Shown here one piece after another: positions 11,297 to 23,450 of a stretch of DNA of 64,000 bases. Every line of letters starts with the position of its first letter. The first letter of the stretch is position 1. This DNA comes from Crocodylus rhombifer (lineage: Eukaryota > Chordata > Crocodylia > Crocodylidae), in NCBI GenBank assembly GCA_038503035.1, contig JAVSML010020400.1, forward strand, positions 1 to 64,000. The letters are read 5' to 3'. The notes under the pieces were generated by a model that was not told where the DNA came from, made no database searches, and worked only from the letters and a program-made list of their open reading frames with translations. A program made the position numbers and the translations under genes.

Positions 11297-11997
11297 GATA
11301 CTGGTACAAGTGGGGAACTGACTGGCTAAGCAGCAGCTCTGCAGAGAAGGACCTGGGGCTTACAGCTGAATATGAGCCAATAGTGTGTCCTTGTTGTAAA
11401 TAAGGTTAACCGCATACTGGACTGAATTTTGCCAACAGATCGAAGGAAGTGATTCTTCCCCTATTCAGCACTAGTGAGGCCACATCCGGAGTACTGTGTC
11501 CAGTTTTGGGCCCACCACTATGGAAAGGATGTAGATAAATTGGAGATAGCAACAGAGGGCAACAAAAATGGTTAGGGAGCAGGGCACAAACTTATGAGAA
11601 GCTGAAGGAACTTATTTAGTCTAGAGAAGAGAAGCCTGAGAAGGGATTTAATAGTAGCCTTCAACTACCTGAAGGGTGGTTCCAAAGAGGATGGAGCTAA
11701 ATTGTTCTCAGTGGTGACAGATGACCACACAAGGTACCATGATGTCAAATTTCAGCAAGAGAAGTTTAGGTTAGATATTAGGAAAAACTTTATCATGAGG
11801 AGGGTAGTAATGCACTGGAACAGGTTACCCGAAGAGGTTGTGGGATCTTCCTCCTGGGAGTTTTTTTAAGATCCACCTAGACAAAGCCTTGGCTTGGATG
11901 AACTAGTTTTGACTGGTCCTGCTTTTAGCAGGGGGTTGGGCTAGATGACTTCCTGAGGTCCCTTCCAGCCTAATTTTCTATGATTCTATGATCTTAC
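11297..11997 (+). mobile_element. CR1 LINE 3' fragment, ATTCTATG-tailed
   Basis: This plus-strand piece covers the end of ORF2 and the 3' UTR. It is recognisable from the translated order of a KDLG-like block, the [16 protein letters not shown] block encoded near 11480, and the closing ...CLDELV region. It ends with TTTCTATGATTCTATGATC, the classic CR1 octamer tail. The frame is broken repeatedly, so this is an older copy. It is 5'-truncated as is usual for CR1. Confidence 0.8.
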
Positions 11998-12124
11998 CAG
12001 CACAATTACTGTATACCCCAGACTACATAATGTAACCTTAACTCTGCCGTCCACATTCCAGACTTCTAGCAGTCCCTTTACTAAACTGTCCCTCACAAAC
12101 CCAACAAAATGGCCTTTGATACGC

Positions 12125-12898
12125 TTCATAGTTTCATAGTTTCATCGTTTCTAGGGTCAGAAGGGACCTGAGCAGATCATTTAGTCCGACCCCCTGCCAT
12201 GGCAGGAAAGAATACTGGGGTCAAATGACCCCAGCAAGATGTTCATCTAACCTCCTCTTAAACACCCCCAGGGTAGGAGCCTGCACCACTTCTCTTGGAA
12301 GCTGGTTCCAGACCCTAGCCGCCCTGACTGTGAAGTAGCGCCTTCTGATATCTAACCTAAACCTACCCTCTGCCAGCTTGTGACCGTTGTTCCTGGTCAC
12401 TCCTGGCGGTGCTCGGGGAAACAGTGACTTCCCCAATGCCTGCTGATCCCCCCTGACTAGTTTATAACAGGCCACAAGATCCCCCCTCAGCCTTCTCTTG
12501 TGGATGCTGAACAGGTTCAGGTCCTGCAGCCTGTCCTCATAGGGCCTGCCCTGCTGTCCCCTGATCATATGAGTGGCCCTCCTCTGGACCCTCTCCATGC
12601 TGTCGACATCTCTCTTGAAGTGCGGCGCCCAGAACTGGAAACAATACTCCAGCTGCGGCCTGACCAGTGCCGCATAGAGGGGAAGGATCACCTCCTTGGA
12701 CCTGCTCGAGATGAATCTGTGGATGCATGCCAGGGTGCGGTTGGCCTTCCTGACTGCCTCCCCACACTGCCGGCCCATGTTCATCTTGGAGTCAATGATG
12801 ACCCCCAGATCCCTTTCCGCCTCCGTGCTGACAAGAGGGGAGTTCCCCAACCTGTAGGTATGGTGCCGGTTGTTCCTCCCGAGGTGCGTCGCTCTTTC
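12125..12898 (-). mobile_element. CR1 LINE 3' fragment, CTATGAAA-tailed (copy H)
   Basis: The 3' end at 12125 has three TTTCATAG-type units on the plus strand, then the same conserved block as copy G. The copy is truncated near 12898, inside ORF2 just after the palm domain. Divergence from copy G is low by eye and the frame is open throughout, so it looks like a relatively young insertion of the same subfamily. Confidence 0.85.
12221..12898 (-). pseudogene. CR1 ORF2 C-terminal part, open but truncated
   Basis: About 225 codons of uninterrupted CR1 ORF2 C-terminus are present. Landmarks are [38 protein letters not shown], a VQRRATHMIRGQQGRPYEDR block and NQLPREVVQAPTLGVFKRRL, ending in a natural stop at 12221. 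The RT palm and everything upstream are missing because of 5' truncation. The frame can be followed upstream into non-CR1 DNA up to 13051, but that extension has no coding meaning. Confidence 0.8.
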
Positions 12899-13234
12899 CA
12901 AAACACTTAATGGTGTAGGTGTTGCAACCACCATCTGCAAAATTAGTGCTAATATAAACATTTCTCTAAAATGTAAATAATCTGTCATACACAAGTAATG
13001 GAAACCATTTCCTTTGTTAATACACATTTGTGAGAAACCAAACGACCTCATAAGGTATCTTCCTGAAAAAGAAAGTTAATGCAAAGGGGAAGGATGAAAA
13101 TATGCAAGAGAAAATAAAAGTTGAAGATCTCTAGCATATGAAGAAGTCTTCACCATATCAGGGAAACATGCAAAGTACAAGTGATAGGTTTGATTCTCAG
13201 TTGGAGGTAGGTGTCTTACTGCCATTTGAGCCTT
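12899..13234. other. Spacer between two CR1 copies
   Basis: This is AT-rich DNA without recognisable features. It separates the truncated end of copy H from the 5' end of copy I. A small part near 13200 may belong to ORF1 of copy I, but I cannot follow the frame there. Confidence 0.4.
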
Positions 13235-16200
13235 AAATTGCATGCACTTCAGGGAGAGAGGACTCCTGGGAAGGGATGGCATCTACCTCATGAAGAAAGG
13301 TAAGTCCGCGTTCACAGCCAGGATGGCCGATCTTCTGGACAGGGCTTTAAACTAAGATTGCTAGGAGACGGGGATACACAAACTCAGACATGTCCAGGGA
13401 CCAACATGCAAGTAAGCCCTGTAGATAGGGACACTGGGAGAGCCACTCTTGTTGGAACTGAGGGAATTGTTCTCCATCAGCAGGACAGAAAGCCAAGGAC
13501 CTCACTAGGAGGACTCAGGTGCCTATGTACTAACTCCAGAAGCATGGGAAACAAGCCGGAGAAACTAGCCCTCCTACTCTCCAGTGGGTAATATGATCTA
13601 GTAGGGTTTATGAAGACCTAGTGGGACTCCTCTCATGACTAGAGAGTAGCTATAGGGGGCTACACCCTGTATAGAAGGAACCAGTTGGGAAAGAAAGGTG
13701 GTGGCATTACTCTCTATGTGAAAGAGCAGTAGACCTCCTTGGAGGCTGACATCAGCTCCAAAAGTGAACAGCTTGCTAAACCCTCGAGTTTAAGCTGGGC
13801 GGGGGGAGGGGCACAGCAAGAGAGACCTAACTATAGGTCTTTACTACAGACAACCAAAACAAGGGGAGGAATTCAATCTGGAATTCACCCAAGAATTGAC
13901 TGAGGCTGCCCATGCACATGACATAGCCAGCATGGGCGATTTTAATTATCCATATATCTCCTGGGAAGAACACTCAGCCAAGTTGGATGGGTTATGATCC
14001 TTCCTGACCTGCATGAAGGAGCTCTTCCTGACTCAGGAGGTGCATGGGCCAACCAGGTGATGCTCTGCTAGACTTGGTCCTGGCCAAAGGAGATGACCTT
14101 GTGACCAACTTAAATATAGAGGGAAGTTTGGATGGCTTCAACCATGAAACCATCATGTTAACTGTCCAACATAAGGCAGGACTGAAGTCTTGGACTTCAA
14201 AAATGAAAATTTCAACAAGCTTAGGTCACTAGGAGGGGAAGTTCTGTGGGACTAGGGCCCGAAGGTGAAAGGTGTGCACGAAGAATGGTTGTTCCTTAAG
14301 GACATGGTCCTCAAAGCACAAAGGAAGCCCATTCCCATGCAGCAAAAATGTAACAGAAGTTCTGGGAAGCCCTCTTGGCTAAACAGGGAAATCACACAGG
14401 GAACAGGGAAGTCCTCTTAAGAAAGAAGAAAGAGGCCTATAAACAATGGAAGCTCGAGGTGGGCCCCAAGAAGGACTATTCCATGATGGCCTGCATTTGC
14501 AAGGAACAGATAATAAAGGTTAAAGCGGCAACCAAACATAAATTAGCAATGGGAATCAAAGACAAGAAGTCCTTCTTTAGGTACATAGGGAACAGGAGGA
14601 AAACAAATGGGAGTGTGGGGCCATTGATCAGCAATTCAGGAGAGCTGGTTACTGGCACCCAGGAGAAAGATGAACTCCTAAATGACTACTTCGCCTTGGT
14701 CTTTCACCAGACCAAGGGGAAAACAATGCCAGGTACAGTACGGGATGAGCGTGGTAGGAATAATCGCCTTCCTGTTATTGCCGGAGAACTGGTGTATGAC
14801 CAATGAATAAAATTAGACATATACAAGTCAGTGGAACAGGATGATCTTCATCCAAGAGTGCTGAAGGAGCATTGTGGAACCCCTGATGAAACTCTTTCAC
14901 AACTTGTGGTGCTCTGGAAAAGTCCCCGAGGAATGGAAGAGGGCCAATGTTGTGCACATCCACAAGAAGGACAGGAGGGAGGACCCAGGTAATTATAAAC
15001 CAATCAGCCTAACTTCAATCCTAGAGAAAATCCTAGAAAAGTTCATCAAGGAGTCTATGTATGATAAGCTTGCAGAAGATAAGATTCTGAATGACAGCCA
15101 GCATGGTTTTGTCGCAGGCAGGTCTTGCCTTACCCACCTCATCTCATTCTATGACCAGGTAACATGCCACCTGGACACAAGAGAGCAGGTTGACATTGTA
15201 TACTTAGACTTCCAAAAGACCTTTGATATACTATCCCTTGATGTCCTCATGAGAAAATTGGAGGATTGTGGGCTTAACTCCAGGACAGTCAGGTGGGTAA
15301 GAAACTGGCTGCAGAGTAGGACCCAGAGAATAGTAGTGACCAGATCTGTGTCATCCTGGCAAGATGTGGGCAGCGGTGTCCCGCAGGGGTCAGTGATTGG
15401 TCCAGTACTTTTCAACATCTTTATTAATGATTTGGATGTGGGGGTGAAGAGTTTGCTGGCCAAGTTCACAGACAACACCAAGTTATGGGGAAGCATGGTC
15501 ATGCTTGAAGGTGGACCTAGAGAGGCTGGCAAGTTGGGCAGATCATAATCTGATGAAGTCCAGTGTTGAGAAATGTAAAGTGCTCCACCTCGGGACAAGC
15601 AACCCCCAGGCTTGGTGGCACCAAACTGACTAGCACCATGAATGAAAGGATGAATATGAGCCGGCAGTGCAATGCTGTAGCCAGTAGGGCAAATAATACT
15701 CTGGCATGCAGCAGTCAATGCACTCTACTCAGCACTGGTGAGACCGCAGCTGGAGTACTACATCCAGTTCTGGGCCCACACTTTAACAAGGACATGGACA
15801 AACTTGAGAGAGTCCAAAAACAAGCCACCCGTATGATCAGAGTCTTACAAGGCAAGCCATACGAGGAAAGGCTGAGGGACCTGGGACTCTTCAGCCTGAA
15901 AAAAAGAAGGGTGAGAGGGGAATTGGTAGCAGCTTACCACTACACTAGGGGAGTACATAAAAGGCTCGGTGAACAACTGTTCACCAAGGCACCTGAGGGG
16001 AAAACTACGAGTAATGGCCCCTGGAAGACCAATTCAGGCTCAACATTAGGAAAAACGTCTTCACAGTCAGGGTATCCAGACTGTGGAATAAGCTCCCTCC
16101 AGAGATGGTGCAATCATCCAACCTGGAAATCTTCAAGAGGAAACTAGACAGTCACCTTGCTGGGGTCACCTGACCCCCAGTTATCTTTTCTGCTTGGTGT

Positions 16201-16262
16201 AGGCAGCTGGATCTGATGACCTTCCAAGGTCCTTTCCAGCCTTACAATCTATGAATCTATGA
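13235..16262 (+). mobile_element. CR1 LINE, 3-kb copy I
   Basis: The plus-strand copy starts inside ORF1 (RDGIYLMKKGKSAFTARMADLL at about 13268-13345, equivalent to the end of the esterase domain). It then passes through the endonuclease (CLCTNSRSMGNK at about 13520; GGGITLYVKEQ), RT and the C-terminal region, and ends at AATCTATGAATCTATGAAA near 16262. It is much more degraded than copy G, with many stops in the endonuclease, which puts it among the older insertions. Its tail differs from both the ATTCTATG and the CTATGAAA type. Confidence 0.85.
14874..15548 (+). pseudogene. CR1 reverse transcriptase fragment with altered active site
   Basis: A 224-codon open stretch covers RT fingers and palm. 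Residues 13-40 hold the entry block (CSGKVPEEWKRANVV, then DPGNYKPISLTS). Residue 80 region is HGFVAGRSCLTHLI. Motif A is VYLDFQKTFD (109-118) and motif B is GSGVPQGSVIGPVLFNIFIND (167-187). The motif C position, normally F/YADD, reads FTDN (198-201), so one of the two metal-binding aspartates is gone. After residue 217 the frame shifts. The upstream RT thumb-proximal ORF 14375-14806 belongs to the same protein. The copy is inactive. Confidence 0.8.
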
Positions 16263-16905
16263 AAATAAATTAAAAGCTGTTTTAAAAGAACATATTAGAG
16301 GCTAAAGAAAAGTGTACACAAATCAGAAAAGGTACCAGTGGTTCAGTAAAACCCCTGTATGGTTTAATAGCAAAGTTAAGGAGACCATTCAAGGCAAAAA
16401 TGCATTCTTCAGAAAATGAAAGGTGTGCCCAAATGAAGAAAACAGGAAAACTCACAAACTCTAGCAGATCAAGTGTAAAAGCAAAGTAAGACAGGCCAAA
16501 AAAAAATTCGAGGAGCATCTGTCCAAAGATATTAAATCTAATCATAACTTTTTTTCAACACATCAGAAGCAGGAAGCCAATAAGAGAATCAGTGTGACCA
16601 TTAGATGGCCAGGATGTACAAGGTGTACTCAGGGAAGATAAGGCCATAACAGAAAGAATGCATTAATTCTTTACATCAGTGTTTACCACAGGAGATACTG
16701 GGGAAATTCCCATGCTGGATCAAACCTTCCTACTAGATATGTCTGAAAATCTGGATCACACTGAAGTGAAAACAGAATAAGTTTTAGAAGAGATTATTAA
16801 TGAAACACCAATATGCCAGAAGGACCAGATGGCAGTCACCTGAGAGTTCTGCAGGAACTTAAAGGTGAAATTGCAGAACTGTTGGCAATTCTAATATAAT
16901 AAAAG
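16263..16905 (+). mobile_element. Old CR1-like LINE fragment (N-terminal RT)
   Basis: Directly after copy I the plus strand reads as a heavily mutated LINE segment before and at the start of RT. It has a KNAFFRK-like block, a KFEEHLSKDIKSN block near 16510, and PEGPDGSHLRVLQELKGEIAELLAIL near 16815-16890. Frames are broken by many indels. The sequence is clearly diverged from the young CR1 copies, so it is probably another, older CR1/L3-type subfamily. The matching C-terminal part may be the fragment at 18305-18800. Confidence 0.6.
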
Positions 16906-17795
16906 CCTTACCACTTCTGTCTCTCTGTCCACAATGTTCTGGGCCAACTGCACATGTGCGACCCAGAGCCTTAGAACAGACAGACACACAGGTGAAGGGG
17001 GAGGTGGCAGGAAGGGCCAGGCTGTGCTGCCTGCTGTGGGGACCAGCTAAGCACAGTCATGGCTTGCCACCACAGGGGGCATGGCTTGCAACCATGGGGG
17101 GAAACATGGCTATAGGGTGCCGGAAGGGGAGCGGGCAGGGGGGCATGAGCAGCACCCGCTGAATGCAGCACGTGGCCATGGGGTGGGGTGCATCCCTGGT
17201 GAATGCTCCCCGCATGGCACCCTGTGGCCACACGTCATGCCCCGCCCCCCCATGCTGGGAGCACCAAACCAATGGAGGGGCATGGCGTATGGCTGCAGGG
17301 TGCTGCATGGGGAGTGGGCATGTGGAGCATGCCCAGCTCCATTGCCACATGCTGTAGCCAGTGGGCACTGCCCGCACCCCCCTGCCCACTCCCCTCGGGA
17401 CTGGGCCACGTACCGCCCCCGCACTCCACACTTCTTCTATGGCCTGTAGCCAGTGGGGGCTCCCCTCACGGGGGGGTGCATGGTGCATGGCTGCAGGGTG
17501 CCATGAGGAAAGTGGGCAGCACCAACTGCAACACGCAGCCGCAGGGTGGGCACACCCCCCTGCCCACTCCCTGCATGGCACCCTGCAGCCATGCCCCTCC
17601 CCCTGTGCACATGGCTGCAGAGTGCTGTGAGGGAAGCCAACGTGGGGAGCACATCCCATGCAGGGGGTGGGCATGGGACATGTCCAAGGGCAACGGGCAG
17701 GGGGCATCCCCTGTGCATACTCCCCATGCAGCTCCCTGCAGCCACATGCCATACCCCTCCCCATGCTGGGTGCACCCACCAGCTATATGAGGCAG
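16905..17795. repeat. GC-rich modular minisatellite with inverted units
   Basis: This block of about 0.9 kb is built from the same short modules in both orientations. The module GGGAGTGGGCA and its complement TGCCCACTCCC occur near 17127, 17309, 17387, 17507 and 17559. ATGGCTGCAGGGTGC and its complement GCACCCTGCAGCCAT occur near 17288, 17485, 17577, 17610 and 17725. Several ATGCTGGG-CACC joints mark unit edges. The many overlapping ORFs on both strands result from this high-GC repetitive structure. I see no protein domain. Confidence 0.7.
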
Positions 17796-18035
17796 GGCAT
17801 GCAGGGGTGGGTGGGTGTGTGTCCTGTGGCTGGGTGGGTGTGGCATGTGGCTGGGTGGTTGGGGCATGTAGATGAGTGGGTGGGTGGCTGGGTATGTGTG
17901 GCATGTGGGTGTGTGGTGTGTGGGTGTGGATATGTATGGGTGTGGGGCACGTAGTTGTGTGTGTATGTGGCGTGTGGCTGGGGGGAGTGAGATGTGTGGC
18001 TGTGTGGGTGTGTTTGGGTGAATGTGGCCCCTTGG
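17796..18035. repeat. GT/GGGT-rich minisatellite
   Basis: Irregular tandem units of the type GTGGCTGGGTGGGTGTGGCATGT make up about 240 bp on the plus strand. The strand bias (G and T only, with rare A/C) gives several short G-runs. There is no gene. Confidence 0.85.
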
Positions 18036-18304
18036 AGTTAGGGGCCAGAGTGAGCCCCCCCGAACAACAGCTGGCAGGGTGGGGGATACAGCAAGGAAGA
18101 GAGGAGGAAGGGATGGAGGTAGGGCACCAATAAGGTGGGGGGGTACCGGTGACAGTGTGTGGCTGCCCACTGGCTGCAGCCACCTGCTTCCACACCACAG
18201 CCACCCACCAGCTACGGGCAGCCCTGGCCACCGCCTACCACCCCACTGCTGCTGTCCAGCACCACCACCCACCACCGCCACCTGCCACTGCATGCAAGCT
18301 TCCC
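18036..18304. other. CAC/CCACC-rich low-complexity stretch
   Basis: A G-rich segment (to about 18145) is followed by C- and A-rich sequence with CCACCACC-type units around 18240-18290. It appears to be the outer part of the GC-rich minisatellite block. No gene is seen. Confidence 0.5.
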
Positions 18305-18800
18305 TTGGACAAAAAAATGGCAAATGAACGTTAGTGTTGACAAATGCAAGGAAATTCACCTTGGAAAAAATAACCACAGTTATACGTACAGAAAGCTGGG
18401 TCCTGATCTAGCTGTTACAACTCAGGAAAGAGACCTTAGAGTCATTGTAAACAGTTATCTAAACACATAGCTCAGTGTGCAGTGGCAAACGAAAGAGCGA
18501 CTAAAATTCTGTACCTGGTTCCTGTGATCAGATACCTGAGGAAAAATGTCTTGCATTCAGAACCTTGTCTAATTTTATCACAGCTACATAGTTGGTCCAA
18601 TAAAACATATCACCTTAAGAAGTCCGTGCTCCTCCAATAAAATGTTGGGAATCATTAAGAAGTGAATTGAAAACAAAACAGAGAACATCATTGTGCCATT
18701 GTACAAATCCATGGTGCGCACAAATCTTGAATTCTCTGTACAGTTCTGGTCGCTGCATCTCAAAAAGGATGCGGTAGCAATGGTGTAACTGGAGAGGCGA
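18305..18800 (+). mobile_element. Old CR1-like LINE fragment (post-palm RT)
   Basis: The plus-strand frame shows VDKCKEIHLGKNNHSYTYRK, then a DLRVIVNSYLN block, and after an interruption IVPLYKSMVRTNLEFSVQFW near 18690-18750. These are the conserved segments that follow the RT palm in CR1. The piece is interrupted at about 18545-18640 by a Penelope-like tail. It has the same orientation and age as 16263-16905, so the two may be one copy that received the GC-rich block. About 230 residues between them are missing, so a deletion or two separate copies are equally possible. Confidence 0.6.
18545..18645 (+). mobile_element. Penelope-like element 3' tail fragment
   Basis: The sequence around ACATAGTTGGTCCAATAAAACATATCACCTT matches the UTR motif seen at 47264-47466 (minus) and 48650-48770 (plus), where TTAGTTGGTCTAA precedes ...ATCAC. 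It lies inside the older CR1 fragment, so it inserted later. It is too short for any coding sequence. The family assignment rests on the linkage of this tail to a GIY-YIG-type segment at 48.1-48.3 kb. Confidence 0.45.
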
Positions 18801-18834
18801 TGTGGGCAACTGCTCTGATTGCTGAGTTTGGTGG

Positions 18835-19310
18835 GGGGGAGCGGCAGGAAGTGATCAAAACCTGATGATGTTCAACACTGGAAAGTGTAAGTAAGGTGCT
18901 CCATCCAGGGAGAAACAACTTGCAACATACTTACAGACTTGGCAGTGCTACTCTTAGCAGCACCACAACCAAAAGAGACCTGGATGTTTTGATACACCAT
19001 ACAATGAACATGAGCCACCAATGCAATGCCATAGCCAGCAAAGCAAACAAAACACTGGCATGCATCTACTGATGCATTGCAAACAAGGCTAAAGATGTCA
19101 TCCTCCCACTTTACTTGGCCTTGGTGAGGCTGTAGCTGGAGTACTGCACCCAGTTCTGGGCACCACACTTCAGGAAGGATGTAGAGAAGCTTGAGAGAGT
19201 CCAAAGGAGGGCTACACATATGGTTAGAAGTACGGAAAGCAGGCTATATGATGAGCAGCTGAGAGACATGGGTCTGTTTAGCCTGGAGAAGAGAACTGTG
19301 CAGGACATAA
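18835..19310 (+). mobile_element. CR1 LINE internal fragment
   Basis: This plus-strand CR1 segment covers the region after the RT palm up to near the C-terminus. It includes the block for LEYCTQFWAPHFRKDVEKLERVQRRAT-like sequence (near 19140-19220) and the ESRLYDEQLRDMGLFSLEKR block (19245-19300). The conserved 3' end and octamer tail are absent, so it is cut on both sides. Stops and indels make it non-functional. Confidence 0.75.
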
Positions 19311-22300
19311 GAGGAGAGAGAGACAGGAGAGTGAGGCACTCCCGACCTCCATTCTGGCACCCTCTACTTCAGGCAGCTTCCAGGGCTTGGGCCCCTGTGC
19401 CCACCCATCATTACAGTACTGGTAGGGGCTTGAAAAAACAGCCTGCCAGCTAAGGATAGTACAGAGTGCTGTGTGCAAAAAAGTGGCACAGCATGTTTAA
19501 AGGAAAGAGAGCAGGAGGCTTTTAAATTGCTGACCACAAACTACTTTTTTCCAGAAAACTGGATTACAAATAATCCTGACTGTAAAATTACTAGTAAAAT
19601 AAAGTAGTTGACCTCAGTTCTTTTTTTCCCCTTTAGGGAGAAAAAAAGCCTGGAACAGTGAAAGACATGCATTTCTGTTCACAAAGGAGCCTGATGTCAC
19701 ATCTGCACCAATCTGGATTTTCAAGTAAAATCGGTCCCATGCATTAAGGGTCAGTTTGTATGCTCACAGTCTCAGCAAATCAAGACAGAATAACATATCA
19801 GATAGCCATCTGTCTCTCCAAGACAGACCCTGGTTGACCTAATCATACACTTCTATTAAGTTGAACATAAGGCAAATGCAGAAAGGGGAAGCACTGTAAT
19901 ACAAATTTACAGAAAGAGAATGAGATTATACAGTAATCTATTTATTGAAGCTTTTCCATATTTATAAAAATGCCATAAAAGATAAGAGACAAGAAATATG
20001 AGTACAAAGATCCTCAACAAAATCCCCCCCATAGGGATAAGGCATGAGTGACTAAATTTAGATCTTCATAAAGGGGAGAACCCAGGGCAAAACTACCAAT
20101 ATTGATCTTTATTATTAAAACAGCATTGGTTCTTAAATGGTTTGCCCTGCAAATTTGTATCTATTAGCATGAGAAATCAGGATTAGAGTCAGCTACACCC
20201 TTACTGAAATCTTATTTACAAAAAATAAAAACCCAGACAACTAGTCCTATTTTGCTGCAAACAGGAGAAGCAAACAGTAGCTGGCAGTTTCTCAGGAATT
20301 CCTTAGTTTGCTATTCCAGATAGCTCAGTACTCAGGAAGCCCTTGCACTCCACTCTTTCTCAGAGTCACTCCTTCTTCAGGCTCATGGCTCCAAGAGTCG
20401 CCAGCTACCTTTAACAGCTTAACTTTTGTAGCTACGGAGACCCCTCTGAGTTGCCATGCTGCTTATTGCCTCAGCCTGTCGCCACCTTTGGCTGAAAGTT
20501 TTTAACTGCATGAAAAGGCTTTATAGTTCTTCCCTTTGATTCTGAAACAGTGCTTGGCATATGACTGATTTTAATGAGGTAAGTGATTGTCTTTGGATAT
20601 GAGACCTACAGGCTAGCAGACATTTGCGGCTTTCAATTTAACAGTGATTTTAAAAAAATGTTTGCAATGGAGTGGAGATGATCCACTGGAGATCTTGCCT
20701 ACGTAGGACAAAGTCCTTCATGAACTGTACTTTTTCCTTTCATAAACGAAACATTTGCAAGGTTTCTTTATCGCTTTCTATGTGATTCAAGAAAGGTGGG
20801 CAAAGATTTCTACCATTAACAGGCAATCTCCCTGTGGTTCTGTTCTGATCTGTTTTCTCTATTTAATTTAAAATCCCCCATCACAAGGGACTATATTTCT
20901 TTCTCCATATTTTCTCAAACAACTTTGTCCTCATATTTTTTCTTGTCTGAATGACATCTCTCACTAGATACTTGCAGCCTTTTACTCCTAATAACACAGA
21001 TAAGAGAGGAGTTTCATATGGGCCCTATCACTCAGCTTTCCACCTTTTGGGGAGTACAGCATTTGTTTGTAACCTTTCACTGTGATTTATCATTTCACTC
21101 CCCATATTAACTCTCTTGGGAATATCTGCCAATTCCTCTTATCAAAAATCTTTAAAATCCGTGCTTGGTTAATGACCAAGGCAAAAGCTCTGGTGCATCC
21201 CTTAGTTCCTTCTCAGCTATAATATTGAAATGGCTTTCTTGCTGGTCCTATTGCATCTGTTCTATCTAAAATGCAATCCATGTAATCATTTGGCTGGCCT
21301 GATTTTTTTTTTCTTTTTTGTGCTTCATATTCTCCTTAAGGAACTCTTATTACTTGGGTCACCACTCTTCTAAGATAAATACCTAGCGTTCATATTTAAA
21401 TCCGTTGTGGAAGGAACCATCTCTACATTGCAGTGCGGACCCAAGCCCTGACTGGTCTGTCTAGGTGCCAGAGGAGTGCAGATATTAAATAGCCTCACAT
21501 GCTCTCTCTGGTGCTAAAGCACAATTGGTTTTAGTGTCATTCTCCATCTGAAGTATAGTTGATACTGGCATGGACAACACTTCTAAAACCAGAATGAACT
21601 TATGACATGTTTACATACACACATTGTAGTTGTAATCAAAGAATTATGATAATAGATTCACACAAAATGCATCCAGGAACCATCAGTCTTTCCCTTACCC
21701 CCTTAAACATCATGCCTCGCTTCTTCTCAACCTCTGTATGTCCATCTTCCAGTCCCAAACAAATTCTACCTTGCTGCTCCTCATCCACAAGCAGACTCAC
21801 ACCTCCCGCACTACCCTAGATGCCCAAACTCTTAGGCTATCAAACTTTATACTAAGCATCCTGCCTTATTTTTCCAGTCAGAGTTTATATTTGCTGGGGA
21901 GAAAAATCATTTTATAATGACCCTCAGAACCACACAGAGCTTTCTAGAACATGGCAAGGAAAACTGCACTATGCTTGCCTGAAATGGGCCTTATAAATAT
22001 GTAGTAGACCATATGAATTAATCGTCATCTTTATTTAAAAGCACCCTGGCTGACATTCACCCTCACTTACAGGCCATACAAACCTAGGCTTACTGTAAAT
22101 TCCACTTTGCAGACTTAAGGGCCTCCACACAGGGTAGCATTTCACCATATCCGATAATTTTAAAAACTAGGATTTCCTTATGTTCTGTCAGTTTCCCAAA
22201 ATTCAGTACCTCAAGATATTTGTATTGTTGATTCATTACATCAATGTTTTAAAAATCCAAGGCCCTCAAAGATTGTATTTCTCAGTTATAACCTTATTGT

Positions 22301-22660
22301 GTTTCACTGGGTTATGAATAAGGCTATGATTTTGACAGGGTAGTCAGGGAGATCACAGGAATGGTGAACCTGAAGAAACTCTATGGCATTCATGACGCAC
22401 CATGCTGCTCAGTCAGAGGGAAAAACACACTGTATTATGGCAGACAAAGTTCAGTTGAAGATGTTGGCCTGTAAGAAAGAATGGGCCTTCAAACTGCAAC
22501 TCCCAGGAGCAATGCTTCGAAGTAAAGTAATGCATCGCAAAATATACTTGGTAAGGTTATTATTTAGCCATTTTAAGCATGTAGTGAACATGCTTGGTAA
22601 CCTTTCCAGTAGTATTTCTTTTCCTCCAACACCTCTCTCTTTCTCTCTATCTCACATGAG
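19311..22660. other. Low-copy AT-rich DNA, no gene seen
   Basis: There is about 3.3 kb without recognisable coding, terminal repeats or arrays. Short ORFs are random. A CT-rich stretch lies near 22630-22650 before the CA repeat. Confidence 0.5.
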
Positions 22661-22712
22661 CACACGCACACACACACACATGCATGCACACACGTGCACA
22701 TGCACACACACC
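22661..22712. repeat. (CA)n-type microsatellite, interrupted
   Basis: An alternating CA/CG/TG tract includes CACACACACACA and interruptions by TGCATG and CACGTG. It is expected to be length-polymorphic. The His/Thr-rich ORF across it is an artefact. Confidence 0.85.
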
Positions 22713-23450
22713 ACCTGTGAAATTTGCTAAAAATTACCATGCCAACATCATAGCCTTAGTGATGACTTATGTATCAAAGGGTTCACTGGTGCCTGAGAAG
22801 CTGCTTTATCAAATCATCAGTGAAGTGCAGCAAACCAAACTATAGAACTCAGAGATGACAAGTACTTACAGCTTTCTCATCCTATCTTCAATGCCTATTC
22901 AGTCTAGTTTTAAATGCCTCCGAAAAAAAGACCAATATTGACTACTAAAATAATATAACAGCTGTCATGCATACAGTGGATCATCTTCCATACTGGCATC
23001 AAGCCCTTTCCCTTCCTTTCCCCCCCTATCCCTACAACTGAACCAGTCTGAGCTTTTTGTATCCTTGTCATATTGTCCTTGATGGCAATCCAAAGATTTC
23101 ATCCATGGGCAGGTATCCTACAGCTAAAGGATTAAGTCATCACACATGATTTGTCCCTTGTGACAAAATACAACCTGACATAATCCAAGAAACTGTAGCA
23201 TAACATGTCAGACACACAAAGAGATAACACTTACTTTGCAGCAGCTATAAGAGAGTGCCGATGAAAGCTATAGAACATGCATCAAGGGAATCTTTTGCTG
23301 GTACAAATCCAGTGCCTTATTTGTAAGCACAAACTTTTTACAAAGACATTTTAGTATAACATACTTTGTTATAGAAATATTAGATTCTCTCTCTTTCTCT
23401 CTCAATTACAAGGCGGTACCACTTCATCTTATTTAACTATGTCAGATGTA
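22713..23450. other. Low-copy DNA, no gene seen
   Basis: No domain or repeat structure was found apart from a short TCTCTCTTTCTCTCTC run near 23386-23403. Confidence 0.5.

Noticed and set aside
17057..18377. ORFs of 195-303 codons over the GC-rich and GT-rich minisatellites
   Set aside because: They exist in several frames on both strands and are rich in His, Pro, Cys and Thr as dictated by the repeat units. They are not genes.
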